From Streptomyces fungicidicus (GTDB lineage: Bacteria; Actinomycetota; Actinomycetes; Streptomycetales; Streptomycetaceae), in contig NZ_CP023407.1 in assembly GCF_003665435.1 (NCBI RefSeq), positions 2,976,001-3,040,000 of the forward strand: DNA of 64,000 nucleotides. The letters run 5' to 3'. Numbering within the stretch: position 1 is the first letter of the stretch; every line of letters begins with the position of its first letter. The notes below the pieces were generated by a model. It had not been told where the DNA came from. It saw only the letters and a program-made list of their open reading frames with translations, and ran no database searches. A program made the position numbers and the translations under genes. Shown piece by piece: positions 8,443 through 16,250 of the stretch.

Positions 8443-9861
8443 CTACAGGGCGGTCGCCCCCGCGGCCTTCGCCGCGTCCCGCACGGCGCCCGCGACGGCG
8501 CCGGCCACCTTGTCGTTGAAGACGCTGGGGATGATGTAGTTCGGGTTCAGCTCGTCCTCGGTGACCACGTCCGCGAGCGCCTGCGCGGCGGCCAGCATCA
8601 TCTCGGTGTTGACGGTGCGGGACTGGGCGTCCAGCAGACCGCGGAACACGCCCGGGAACACCAGCACGTTGTTGATCTGGTTGGGGAAGTCGGAACGCCC
8701 CGTGGCCACCACGGCCGCCGTCTCACGGGCGATCGCCGGGTCCACCTCGGGGTCGGGGTTCGCGAGCGCGAACACGATCGCGCCGTCCGCCATCGCGGCC
8801 ACGTCCTGGCCGTCCAGGACGTTCGGGGCGGAGACGCCGATGAAGACGTCCGCGCCGCGCACGGCCTCCTTCAGGGTGCCGGTGAGGTTCTCCGGGTTGG
8901 TGTTGTCGGCGATCCAGCGCAGCGCGGAGTCCGGGGCGGCCTCCCGCAGGTCCTCGCGCCCGGTGTGCACCACGCCGTGGATGTCGGCGACCACGGCGTT
9001 CTTCACCCCGGCGGCGAGCAGCAGCTTCAGGATGGCCGTGCCGGCCGCGCCGGCCCCGGACATGACCACGCGGATGTTCTCGATCGCCTTGCCGGTGACC
9101 CGCAGGGCGTTGGTGAGGGACGCCAGGACGACGATCGCGGTGCCGTGCTGGTCGTCGTGGAAGACCGGGATGTCCAGGGCCTCGCGCAGCCGGGCCTCGA
9201 TCTCGAAGCAGCGGGGCGCGGAGATGTCTTCCAGGTTGATGCCGGCAAAGCCCGGCGCGATGGCCTTGACGATCTCGACGATCGCGTCGGTGTCCTGGGT
9301 GTCCAGGCAGATCGGCCAGGCGTCGATGCCGGCGAACCGCTTGAACAGGGCCGCCTTGCCCTCCATCACGGGCAGCGCGGCCTTCGGGCCGATGTTGCCC
9401 AGGCCCAGCACGGCCGAGCCGTCCGTCACGACCGCAACCGAGTTCCGCTTGATGGTCAGCCGGCGGGCGTCCTCGGGGTTCTCCGCGATCGCCATGCACA
9501 CCCGCGCCACGCCCGGCGTGTACACCATGGACAGGTCGTCACGGTTGCGGATGGGGTGCTTCGACGCCATCTCGATCTTGCCGCCGAGGTGCATCAGGAA
9601 CGTACGGTCCGAGACCTTGCCCAGGGTGACGCCCTCGATGCCCCGCAGCTCCTCGACGATCTCGTCGGCGTGGGCGGTGGAGGAGGCCGCGATGGTGACG
9701 TCGATGCGGAGCTTCTCGTGGCCGGACGCGGTCACGTCGAGGCCGGTCACCGAGCCTCCGGAGGACTCCACGGCCGTGGTGAGCTGCGATACGGCCGTTC
9801 CGCTCGCGGGCACCTCCAGCCGGATCGTCATCGAGTAGGAGACGCTGGGCGCCGTTGCCAT
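8443..9861 (-). CDS. Malic enzyme with N-terminal ACT domain
   Basis: Oxidative decarboxylation of malate to pyruvate with NAD(P). The product has 472 residues. An ACT-like regulatory domain occupies about residues 5-80, followed by the malate-binding half ([33 protein letters not shown]) and the NAD-binding half ([13 protein letters not shown]). ATG 9861 has an AGGAAG ribosome site; the longer frame upstream lacks support. It links glycolysis and the TCA cycle and may supply NADPH and acetyl-CoA precursors. Cofactor preference cannot be read safely from the sequence. Confidence 0.92.
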   Translation of the reverse strand: MATAPSVSYSMTIRLEVPASGTAVSQLTTAVESSGGSVTGLDVTASGHEKLRIDVTIAASSTAHADEIVEELRGIEGVTLGKVSDRTFLMHLGGKIEMASKHPIRNRDDLSMVYTPGVARVCMAIAENPEDARRLTIKRNSVAVVTDGSAVLGLGNIGPKAALPVMEGKAALFKRFAGIDAWPICLDTQDTDAIVEIVKAIAPGFAGINLEDISAPRCFEIEARLREALDIPVFHDDQHGTAIVVLASLTNALRVTGKAIENIRVVMSGAGAAGTAILKLLLAAGVKNAVVADIHGVVHTGREDLREAAPDSALRWIADNTNPENLTGTLKEAVRGADVFIGVSAPNVLDGQDVAAMADGAIVFALANPDPEVDPAIARETAAVVATGRSDFPNQINNVLVFPGVFRGLLDAQSRTVNTEMMLAAAQALADVVTEDELNPNYIIPSVFNDKVAGAVAGAVRDAAKAAGATAL

Positions 9862-10247
9862 GGCCGACTTCCTCTGCTTTACCGTGTCGCTGAAATGTGC
9901 CGTCCGATCGTCGCACCTACCCCTGAGTACGCGGTAGCCGCCTCGGATTGCGGACGTTTTGTTCACTGGCACACACCGTGTGCCGGAAGAGGTTTTCCAC
10001 CCTACGAGAGCGGTGGGGGCAACAGAAGAGGCCCACGTCACATCCCGTGACGTGGGCCTCTTCGAACGGCTGAGTGACACCGACCCGCCATGCTCGCCTC
10101 GCGGCAAGTGGTCGCTCGCAGCGACTAAGGTTGGGCCCGGGGGCTTGGATCGGGCCGGTGCCACGTCAAGGCTAACAAACGGATGCCGTAAGGCCATTCC
10201 CGTCGGCGCAAGTGATTTTCCGAGCGCCCCCGGCGACCCTCGACCGC
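9862..10247. other. Gene-free interval between helD and malic enzyme
   Basis: 386 bp without a supportable protein gene. It contains the malic-enzyme promoter region, a 17-bp perfect hairpin (10025-10063), a smaller GTCGCT-CGC-AGCGAC stem near 10111-10125, and a minus-strand TTGACG at 10169-10164. A short non-coding transcript is possible but not demonstrated. Confidence 0.5.
10025..10063 (-). terminator. 17-bp hairpin terminator
   Basis: Perfect arms 10025-10041 and 10047-10063 (GAAGAGGCCCACGTCAC) with an ATCCC loop. It lies about 185 bp beyond the helD stop, unusually far for a simple terminator of that gene. Confidence 0.8.
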
Positions 10248-12545
10248 TCAGTCCCTCAGCAGATCCGGCACTCCGTCCGCGTCCGGCTCGTCGCGGTCCG
10301 TCGAGACCACCGTCAGCTGCTGCGTCGCCCGGGTCAGCGCGACGTACAGGACGCGCAGGCCGGCCGGGGACTCGTCGGCGATCTCCGCGGGCGAGACGAC
10401 GATCGTCGCGTCGTACTCCAGGCCCTTGGCCTCCAGGCTGCCGAGCGCCACCACCCGGTCGCCGAGCCCGTCGAGCCAGCGCCGGGCCTCCTCACGGCGC
10501 TGCATGGCGACGACCACGCCGACGGTGCCGTCCACGCGGTCCAGCAGCCGGGCCGCCTCGGCGCGCACGGTCTCCGCCTGCGAGCCCTCCACGACGGCGA
10601 AGCGCGGCTCGACGCCGGTGGAGCGGACCGCCCTCGGGGACTCGGCGCCGGGCATGGCGAGGGCGAGCACCTTCGACGCCAGGTCGGCGATCTCCGCCGG
10701 GTTGCGGTAGTTCACGGTGAGTTCGAAGCGGCGGCGCGGGCGGGTGCCGAGGGCCTCGTCGCGGGCCTGGGCGGCCTCGTCGGGGTCGGACCAGGAGGAC
10801 TGGGCCGGGTCGCCGACGATCGTCCAGGTGGCGTGCCGTCCGCGGCGGCCCACCATGCGCCACTGCATCGGGGTGAGGTCCTGGGCCTCGTCGACGATGA
10901 CGTGCGCGTACTCGACGCGCTCCTGGGCGAGCCGCTCGGCCCGCTCGCGCTGGCTCTCCTCGCGCACCGGCATCAGCTCCTCCAGGCCGGTGAGCTGGTC
11001 CAGCGGGTCGAGCTCGCGCTTCCTCCGGGGGCGGGCGGGGGCGCCGAGGACGGCCCCCAGCTCGTCGAGGAGCGCGATGTCGTGCACGGAGCGCCCGTCC
11101 CGCTTCAGCGCGCGGGCGACCTTGCGGACCTCGCCCGGGTTGAGGATCCGCCGGGCCCAGCGGCCGAGGCGCCGCTCGTCGGCCATGGCGTCCAGGACGG
11201 CCGCCGGGGTCAGCTCGGGCCACCAGGCGTCGAGGAAGGCGAGGAAGTCGTCCTCGGAGGTGATGTCGTCGTCGAAGGAGGCGCGCAGTTCGGCGGCGAG
11301 CTCCGGGTCGGTGTGCCGGCCGCCGGCGCCGGAGCGCTCCCACAGGGCGTCCAGGAGCAGCTTGCGGGCGCGGGGGCGCAGCAGGTTGACCGGGGCGGTG
11401 CCGCCGAGGGCGGTGCGGCGGACCTCCGCCAGCTCCTCCGCCTCCAGTTCCAGGCGGCGCCCGAAGGCGACGACGCGCAGCCGCTGCGGTGCGCCGGCCC
11501 CCTCCAGCGCGCCCCGCGCGGCCTTCCGCAGGACTCTGAGCATGCGGTACGAGCCCTTGGCGCGGGCCACCGACGGGGAGTCGTACAGCGTGGCCTCGGC
11601 GCCGTCGACAAGCGAGCCGATGGCGCGGATGGCGACCTGCCCCTCCTCGCCGAGGGAGGGCAGCACGCCCTCGGTGTAGGCGACGAGGAGGGGGGTGGGC
11701 GAGACGATGAGGATGCCGCCCGCGTAGCGGCGCCGGTCCTGGTAGAGGAGGTAGGCGGCGCGGTGCAGGGCGACGGCGGTCTTGCCGGTGCCGGGGCCGC
11801 CCTCGACGTACGTCACGGAGGCGGCGGGGGCGCGGATCACCAGGTCCTGCTCGGCCTGGATGGACGCCACGATGTCCCGCATGGTGTGCGTACGGGCCTG
11901 GCCGAGCGCGGCCATCAGGGCGCCGTCGCCGATCACGGGCAGCTCGCGGCCGTCCAGGGACGCCGTGAGCTCGGGGCGCATCAGGTCGTCCTCGACGCTG
12001 CGGACCCGGCGGCCCTTGGAGCGGATGACGCGCCGCCGCACGACCCGGCCGGGGTCGACCGGGGTGGAGCGGTAGAAGGGCGCTGCCGCGGGGGCCCGCC
12101 AGTCGATGACCAGCGGGGCGTACTCCTCGTCCAGGACGCCCATCCGGCCGATGTGCAGGGTCTCGGCGATGTCGGCGGTGCTGTCGGGGCGGACGGCGCC
12201 CTCGGCGGGCTCGACCGCGGTGTACGCGCCGTCCGGGCCCTTCTTGCCGTCCTTGCCGAGCAGCAGGTCGATACGGCCGAAGAGGAAGTCCTCGTACTCG
12301 TTGTTCAGCCGGTTGAGGTGGACGCCGGCCCGGAAGACCTGGGCGTCCCGTTCGGCGAGGGCGCCGGGCGTGCCGACCTGGCCGCGCCGGGCGGCGTCGC
12401 GCATGAGGAACTCCGCCTCGTGGATCTTCTCCTCGAGGCGCCGGTACACCCGGTCGAGGTGTTCCTGTTCGACTCGGATCTCCCGGTCGCGAACGGAGTC
12501 GTGAACCGGATCGACCGCGGTTTCCTGTTGAGCCTGAGCGGCCAC
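10248..12545 (-). CDS. HelD-type UvrD/Rep-like ATPase
   Basis: A 765-residue superfamily 1 ATPase. An N-terminal charged coiled-coil-like region (about 20-90) precedes a GGPGTGKT Walker A at 249-256 followed by AVALHRAAYLLY, and a Walker B DEAQD at 552-556. VNYRNPAEIA and LYVALTRATQQL correspond to later helicase motifs. This arrangement, with a split 1A domain, is typical of HelD proteins that bind RNA polymerase and clear stalled or rifampicin-bound complexes, rather than true DNA helicases (established for Bacillus, Mycobacterium and Streptomyces relatives). The start is GTG 12545, preceded by AAGGGGG. The ribosome site sits inside an inverted repeat. Confidence 0.88.
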   Translation of the reverse strand: MAAQAQQETAVDPVHDSVRDREIRVEQEHLDRVYRRLEEKIHEAEFLMRDAARRGQVGTPGALAERDAQVFRAGVHLNRLNNEYEDFLFGRIDLLLGKDGKKGPDGAYTAVEPAEGAVRPDSTADIAETLHIGRMGVLDEEYAPLVIDWRAPAAAPFYRSTPVDPGRVVRRRVIRSKGRRVRSVEDDLMRPELTASLDGRELPVIGDGALMAALGQARTHTMRDIVASIQAEQDLVIRAPAASVTYVEGGPGTGKTAVALHRAAYLLYQDRRRYAGGILIVSPTPLLVAYTEGVLPSLGEEGQVAIRAIGSLVDGAEATLYDSPSVARAKGSYRMLRVLRKAARGALEGAGAPQRLRVVAFGRRLELEAEELAEVRRTALGGTAPVNLLRPRARKLLLDALWERSGAGGRHTDPELAAELRASFDDDITSEDDFLAFLDAWWPELTPAAVLDAMADERRLGRWARRILNPGEVRKVARALKRDGRSVHDIALLDELGAVLGAPARPRRKRELDPLDQLTGLEELMPVREESQRERAERLAQERVEYAHVIVDEAQDLTPMQWRMVGRRGRHATWTIVGDPAQSSWSDPDEAAQARDEALGTRPRRRFELTVNYRNPAEIADLASKVLALAMPGAESPRAVRSTGVEPRFAVVEGSQAETVRAEAARLLDRVDGTVGVVVAMQRREEARRWLDGLGDRVVALGSLEAKGLEYDATIVVSPAEIADESPAGLRVLYVALTRATQQLTVVSTDRDEPDADGVPDLLRD

Positions 12546-12546
12546 C

Positions 12547-12598
12547 GGGCCCCCTTCTGACGTGCTGGGCAGCCGTCAACCGTACGCGAAGGGGGCCC
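12547..12598 (-). promoter_or_regulatory. Inverted repeat covering the helD ribosome site
   Basis: Perfect 11-bp arms (12588-12598 and 12547-12557, GAAGGGGGCCC on the minus strand proximal side) separated by 30 bp. The proximal arm contains the Shine-Dalgarno of helD right before its GTG. In RNA this could hide the ribosome site, or act as a terminator after the anti-sigma gene. Confidence 0.6.
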
Positions 12599-12605
12599 CT
12601 GTCGG

Positions 12606-13394
12606 CTACGCGTCGACCTCGACGAGCAGCTTGCCGTCGAAGGTCATGACCTGGAAATGGTCGATCTCGTTGGGCGCGAAGGCGGCGCCGCCCTGGACGT
12701 ACAGCGGCTGCTTGGCCTTGTCCGTGGTGGCGTCCGGCAGTCCGTAGCCCTCGCCGGGCACCGACCAGGAGTTGACCGTCTCGCGTTCGCCGTTCTTGCC
12801 GACGGCGATCAGCGAGCACTTCTGCTCGCCCTTGACGTTCTTCAGCTCCGTGACGATCTCGGTGCCCCAGAGCTTCTTCTCCAGGGCCACGGTCGCGGTC
12901 ACCTGGGTCTCGGGGTCGGTCGCCATGATCTTGTCGGAGGTCTTGTCGAACGCCTCCTTGGCGGGGTTGGCCGCGAGCGTCCGGCTGGTGCCGCTCCCGC
13001 CACCGCCCTCCTCGCCCCCGCCGCTCGCCGCGACGGCCACGAACGGGCCGCTGACGATCAGCGCGCCGGCGGCGGCCACCATGTAGAAGTTGCGGCGGCG
13101 CTTCCTGGCGCGGCGCTCGGCGACCTCGTCGACGAGCTTCTCCACCACGCGCGGTGAGGGCTTGGCGGACAGCGACTCGCCGAGGGCGGGTGTCCCGGTG
13201 CCGGGCAGGTCCGCGAGCGCGGCCAGCATCGGTTCCATGCCGGCGAGTTCGTCGAGCTGCTGGGCGCACCACTCGCAGCTCGCGAGGTGCGCCTCGAAAG
13301 CGGTTGCTTCGGCGTCGTCGAGAATGCCGAGGGCGTAGGCGCCGACGGTCTCGTGTTCGTTCGGCACCGGTGATCCCTGCATGGGACCAGTCAT
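12606..13394 (-). CDS. Anti-sigma factor with zinc-finger domain (RsuA-like)
   Basis: Membrane-anchored anti-sigma factor partner of the adjacent ECF sigma factor. The N-terminus has a zf-HC2-like anti-sigma domain with the HxxxCxxC pattern (NEHETVGAYALG...HLASCEWC). One membrane span follows a cluster of Arg/Lys (RRARKRRR, then FYMVAAAGALIVSGPF). The extracytoplasmic C-terminal domain of about 150 residues probably senses a signal. ATG 13394 with GGAGAGGG is preferred; a GTG at 13436 overlapping the sigma stop (GTGA) would add 14 residues. The two genes are co-transcribed. Corresponds by position to the regulator of SigU. Confidence 0.87.
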   Translation of the reverse strand: MTGPMQGSPVPNEHETVGAYALGILDDAEATAFEAHLASCEWCAQQLDELAGMEPMLAALADLPGTGTPALGESLSAKPSPRVVEKLVDEVAERRARKRRRNFYMVAAAGALIVSGPFVAVAASGGGEEGGGGSGTSRTLAANPAKEAFDKTSDKIMATDPETQVTATVALEKKLWGTEIVTELKNVKGEQKCSLIAVGKNGERETVNSWSVPGEGYGLPDATTDKAKQPLYVQGGAAFAPNEIDHFQVMTFDGKLLVEVDA

Positions 13395-13432
13395 ACCCGT
13401 ACCGCCCTCTCCGTATCCCCCGTAGACACTCG

Positions 13433-14011
13433 TCACGCCGTCACCCCCCGCTCCTCCAGAGCCAGCTTCATCGACCGGAGGGCGTAGAAGACCCGGGAGC
13501 GGACGGTGCCGCTGGGTATGCCGAGTGTCTGCGCCGCCTCGTTGACGGTACGCCCCTTGAAGTACGTCTCGACGAGGACCTCCCGGTGGGCCGGGGTCAG
13601 GTCGTCGAGCGCGTCCGAAAGCGTCATCAGCCACAGCGCCTTGTCGATCTCGTCCTCCGCGGGGATGACCTCCAGCGGCGACGGATCGACCTCCTGCGGC
13701 CGGGCCTGCCGGCTGCGGTGGCCGTCGATGACGATGCGCCGGGCGACCGTCACCAGCCAGGGGCGTACCGAACCGGTCGCCCGATTGAGCTGACCGGCGT
13801 TCTTCCAGGCACGGATGAGCGTTTCCTGGACGACGTCCTCGGCGCGCTGCCGGTCTCCGGCGACCAGCCGCAGGACGTAGGCCAGCAGAGGTCCGGCGTG
13901 CTCGCGGTACAGGGCACGCATCAGCTCCTCGTCGGGTTCCGAGGGCTGTGAGGACATGCGATGTCGGGCCCTCGCTCCACGTTCATTGGCCACGGCCGCA
14001 TCCTTGCGCAC
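13433..14011 (-). CDS. sigU: ECF RNA polymerase sigma factor (SigU-like)
   Basis: Group 4 sigma factor, 192 residues. Region 2 is visible (REHAGPLLAYVLRLV...RAEDVVQETLIRAWKN) and region 4 ends the protein (LTPAHREVLVETYFKGRT, LGIPSGTVRSRVFYALRSMK). The start is uncertain: GTG 14011 has GGAGG at a 5-base spacing and is chosen; GTG 13993 and ATG 13957 are alternatives. It directs transcription when its anti-sigma partner (next gene) releases it. In S. coelicolor SigU over-activity blocks aerial growth (recalled). A nested inverted-repeat structure lies upstream. Confidence 0.88.
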   Translation of the reverse strand: MRKDAAVANERGARARHRMSSQPSEPDEELMRALYREHAGPLLAYVLRLVAGDRQRAEDVVQETLIRAWKNAGQLNRATGSVRPWLVTVARRIVIDGHRSRQARPQEVDPSPLEVIPAEDEIDKALWLMTLSDALDDLTPAHREVLVETYFKGRTVNEAAQTLGIPSGTVRSRVFYALRSMKLALEERGVTA

Positions 14012-14165
14012 GCCCACCTCCGGTGTCCGGGGGAATCCCCCGTCGGTCGCTCGACAACCGGTACGGACAGGGGAGGTTGGGTGTTCAAAGCGAGGTGACG
14101 GTTTTCTGCGGGGTGACACGACGACCGGGACATGAACCCACAATCCCCCCGCCACTTCTTTACAT

Positions 14166-14233
14166 TTCCGACACAACGACGGGCATGTGACGGTCGTCAC
14201 AGTGCAGGGACGGTCAACGGCGTTGTGTCGGAA
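14166..14233. repeat. Nested inverted repeats upstream of sigU
   Basis: Perfect 13-bp outer arms (TTCCGACACAACG, 14166-14178 and 14221-14233) enclose 42 bp that contain a second palindrome, GTGACG-GT-CGTCAC (14187-14200). It lies between the CGNR gene stop and the sigma gene, about 155 bp upstream of the latter. Confidence 0.8.
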
Positions 14234-14246
14234 GTCACTTCACTGG

Positions 14247-14840
14247 TCAGGCCCGTGCGAGTGCCGCGCGCCGGCGGTGGCGGGCCACCCGCTCCCGGTT
14301 GCCGCAGATCTCGCTTGAGCACCAGCGCCGCCTGCGCCCGCGGGAGGTGTCCAGGTACACGATCGGGCAGTTGTCGCCCTCGCACTGCCGCAGGCTCGCC
14401 CGTGCGGCGGGGTCGGTGAGCAGGTCCACGGCGTCCCGCGCCACCGCCGCGAGCAGCGCGGCGCGGCCGGGCGGCCCGTCCAGCCGGCGCACCAGCGCGC
14501 CGTCCGCGCCGGGCACCGCGCGGGGCGCCGGGGGCGCGGCGCGGGCGAGCTCGTTGACCCGGGCGAGCGCGAGGTCGTACGAGGGGACGCCGGGCGCCGG
14601 CCGACCGCGCACCAACGGGGCGAGCAGTGCGCGCAGTTCGCGGAAGTCCGGCAGCCAGGAGGCCTCGGCGTGGGCGAGCGCCGTACCCGGGGGCACGAGT
14701 CCGGAACCGGTGATCCAGACGCGCAGCACCTCCACCGAGCCGAGCCGTTCCTCGGGATGGGTGGTCGCGAGCAGATCCAGGCAGACCCGCCCGGTGTCGA
14801 ACCGCAGCTCGTGGGGCGCCGTGACCGTACCCAGTGCCAT
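14247..14840 (-). CDS. CGNR zinc-finger / ABATE domain regulator
   Basis: A 197-residue protein of the stress-induced DUF1470 (ABATE) family. The N-terminal part (HELRFDTGRVCLDLLATT) is the ABATE ligand-binding-like domain. The C-terminus has a CGNR zinc finger: CEGDNCPIVYLD, then WCSSEICGNRERVARHR. Members are thought to be transcription regulators; no target is known here. ATG 14840 has CAGGA upstream. It lies between the HemD-OmpR regulator and sigU on the same strand. Confidence 0.87.
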   Translation of the reverse strand: MALGTVTAPHELRFDTGRVCLDLLATTHPEERLGSVEVLRVWITGSGLVPPGTALAHAEASWLPDFRELRALLAPLVRGRPAPGVPSYDLALARVNELARAAPPAPRAVPGADGALVRRLDGPPGRAALLAAVARDAVDLLTDPAARASLRQCEGDNCPIVYLDTSRGRRRRWCSSEICGNRERVARHRRRAALARA

Positions 14841-14861
14841 GTTCCTGCCACCGCCTAGGTT

Positions 14862-14881
14862 GGCCCCCGCGCGTGGGGGCC
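14862..14881 (-). terminator. Short GC-rich hairpin
   Basis: GGCCCCC-GCGCGT-GGGGGCC, a 7-bp stem in the gap between the HemD-OmpR gene and the CGNR gene. It may end transcription of the former. Confidence 0.45.
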
Positions 14882-14965
14882 GGTGCGCGATCCGGGAAAC
14901 CGTTCGCCTCCCACAGTGCCTGCCCGCACCGGGCCCCGGAACCCCTCGGTCCTGTCGCGCCGCGC

Positions 14966-16120
14966 TCAGGTGCCGGCGTACTTCGACTCCGCCGCAGGGT
15001 CCACGGCGAGGCGGTAGCCGCGTTTGACGACCGTCTGGATCAGCTTGGGGGCGCCTAGGGCTGAGCGGAGGCGGGCCATGGCGGTCTCCACCGCGTGCTC
15101 GTCGCGGCCCGCCCCCGGAAGGGCGCGCAGCAGCTCCGCACGCGGGACCACCCAGCCGGGCCGCCGCGACAGCGCCCGCAGCAGGGACATCCCGGCCGGC
15201 GGTACGGGCCGCAGCGCGCCGTCCACCACCACCGCGTGCCCCCGGATCTCCAGCCGGTGCCCGGCGACGGGCAACGAGCGTGCGCGGGAGGGCAGTTCCC
15301 GGCAGAGCAGCTGGACCAGCGGGCCCAGCCGGAAGCGTTCGGGCTGGACGGTGTCGATGCCGCGGGCCTGCAACGGCAGCGCGGTCACCGGGCCGACGCA
15401 GGCGGGCAGCACGTCGTGGCCGAGGGCGGCGACCAGCTCGTCGAGCAGTCCCCGCTCCCCGGCGCGGGAGAGGAGGGACGCGGCGGCGGGCGCGCTGGTG
15501 AAGGTGACGGTGTCCAGGGCGCGGGCGACGGTCGCGTCGATCAGCCGGTCCACCGGGCCGAGGTCCTCCGGCGGCAGCCACCGGTACACCGGCACCCCCA
15601 CCACCTCCGCTCCCCCGGCCCGCAGCGACTCCACGAACCCGGGCAGCGGCTCCCCGTGCAACTGCACGGCGATGCGCAGTCCGTCGACGCCCTCCTCCAG
15701 GAGCCGGTCGAGCACCTCGGCCATGGACTCCGACGCCGGCGACCACTCCTCGGTCAGCCCGGCGGCCCGGATCGCGCCCTTCACCTTGGGCCCGCGGGCC
15801 AGGATCCGCACCCCGCGCAGCCGCGCCAGCAGGTCCTCGCCCAGGCCCCAGCCGTCGGCGGCCTCCACCCAGCCCCGGAACCCGATGGCGGTGGTGGCGA
15901 CCGCGATGTCCGGGACCTGCCCGATGATGTCCTTGGTGGCGGCCAGCAGTTCGCTGTCGTCGGCCAGCGGCACGATCCGCAGCGCCGGGGCGTGCAGCAC
16001 GACGGCCCCGCGCCGCTCCAGCAGCGCGCCCAGCTCGTCGGCCCGGCGTGCCGCGGTCACGCCCACGGTGAACCCGGCGAGGGGCCCGTGCTCCGGTGGC
16101 TGCTCTTGTTCGTCGTACAT
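14966..16120 (-). CDS. HemD domain fused to OmpR-type DNA-binding domain
   Basis: A 384-residue fusion. Residues about 15-270 are a uroporphyrinogen-III synthase (HemD) fold (FTVGVTAARRADELG, VTFTSAPAA, VGPVTALPLQARGI). Residues about 285-370 are a winged-helix OmpR/PhoB-type DNA-binding domain (LSRRPGWVVPRAELLRALPG, DEHAVETAMARLRSALG, QTVVKRGYRL). Similar fusions sit next to nitrate/nitrite genes in Actinobacteria (the Mycobacterium Rv0260c/narK3 pair is one I recall). Here narK lies just upstream on the same strand. It is probably a transcription regulator using the HemD fold as a sensor, or a siroheme-linked bifunctional protein. ATG 16120 is chosen. Confidence 0.88.
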   Translation of the reverse strand: MYDEQEQPPEHGPLAGFTVGVTAARRADELGALLERRGAVVLHAPALRIVPLADDSELLAATKDIIGQVPDIAVATTAIGFRGWVEAADGWGLGEDLLARLRGVRILARGPKVKGAIRAAGLTEEWSPASESMAEVLDRLLEEGVDGLRIAVQLHGEPLPGFVESLRAGGAEVVGVPVYRWLPPEDLGPVDRLIDATVARALDTVTFTSAPAAASLLSRAGERGLLDELVAALGHDVLPACVGPVTALPLQARGIDTVQPERFRLGPLVQLLCRELPSRARSLPVAGHRLEIRGHAVVVDGALRPVPPAGMSLLRALSRRPGWVVPRAELLRALPGAGRDEHAVETAMARLRSALGAPKLIQTVVKRGYRLAVDPAAESKYAGT

Positions 16121-16183
16121 GGCTCTCGTCCCGGCTCGAGTCGGCGTCCCTGCGCGAAGGTGCGGCTCCACCTCCGTGCCGAG

Positions 16184-16213
16184 CGAGCCTGTCAACGGTC
16201 CATGACAGGCTCG
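16184..16213. promoter_or_regulatory. 11-bp inverted repeat between narK and hemD-ompR
   Basis: Perfect CGAGCCTGTCA / TGACAGGCTCG arms with an 8-bp spacer, 64 bp upstream of the HemD-OmpR start and 38 bp after the narK stop. It may be an operator for the regulator or a narK terminator. Confidence 0.6.
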
Positions 16214-16250
16214 GTTCGGCTTCATGTCACCAGTGTTACGTCATCCCGCG

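Noticed and set aside
10045..10101. Tiny minus-strand frame (MAGRCHSAV...) overlapping the 17-bp hairpin
   Set aside because: Only 17 codons, overlaps a terminator, no family; could be a leader peptide but unsupported.
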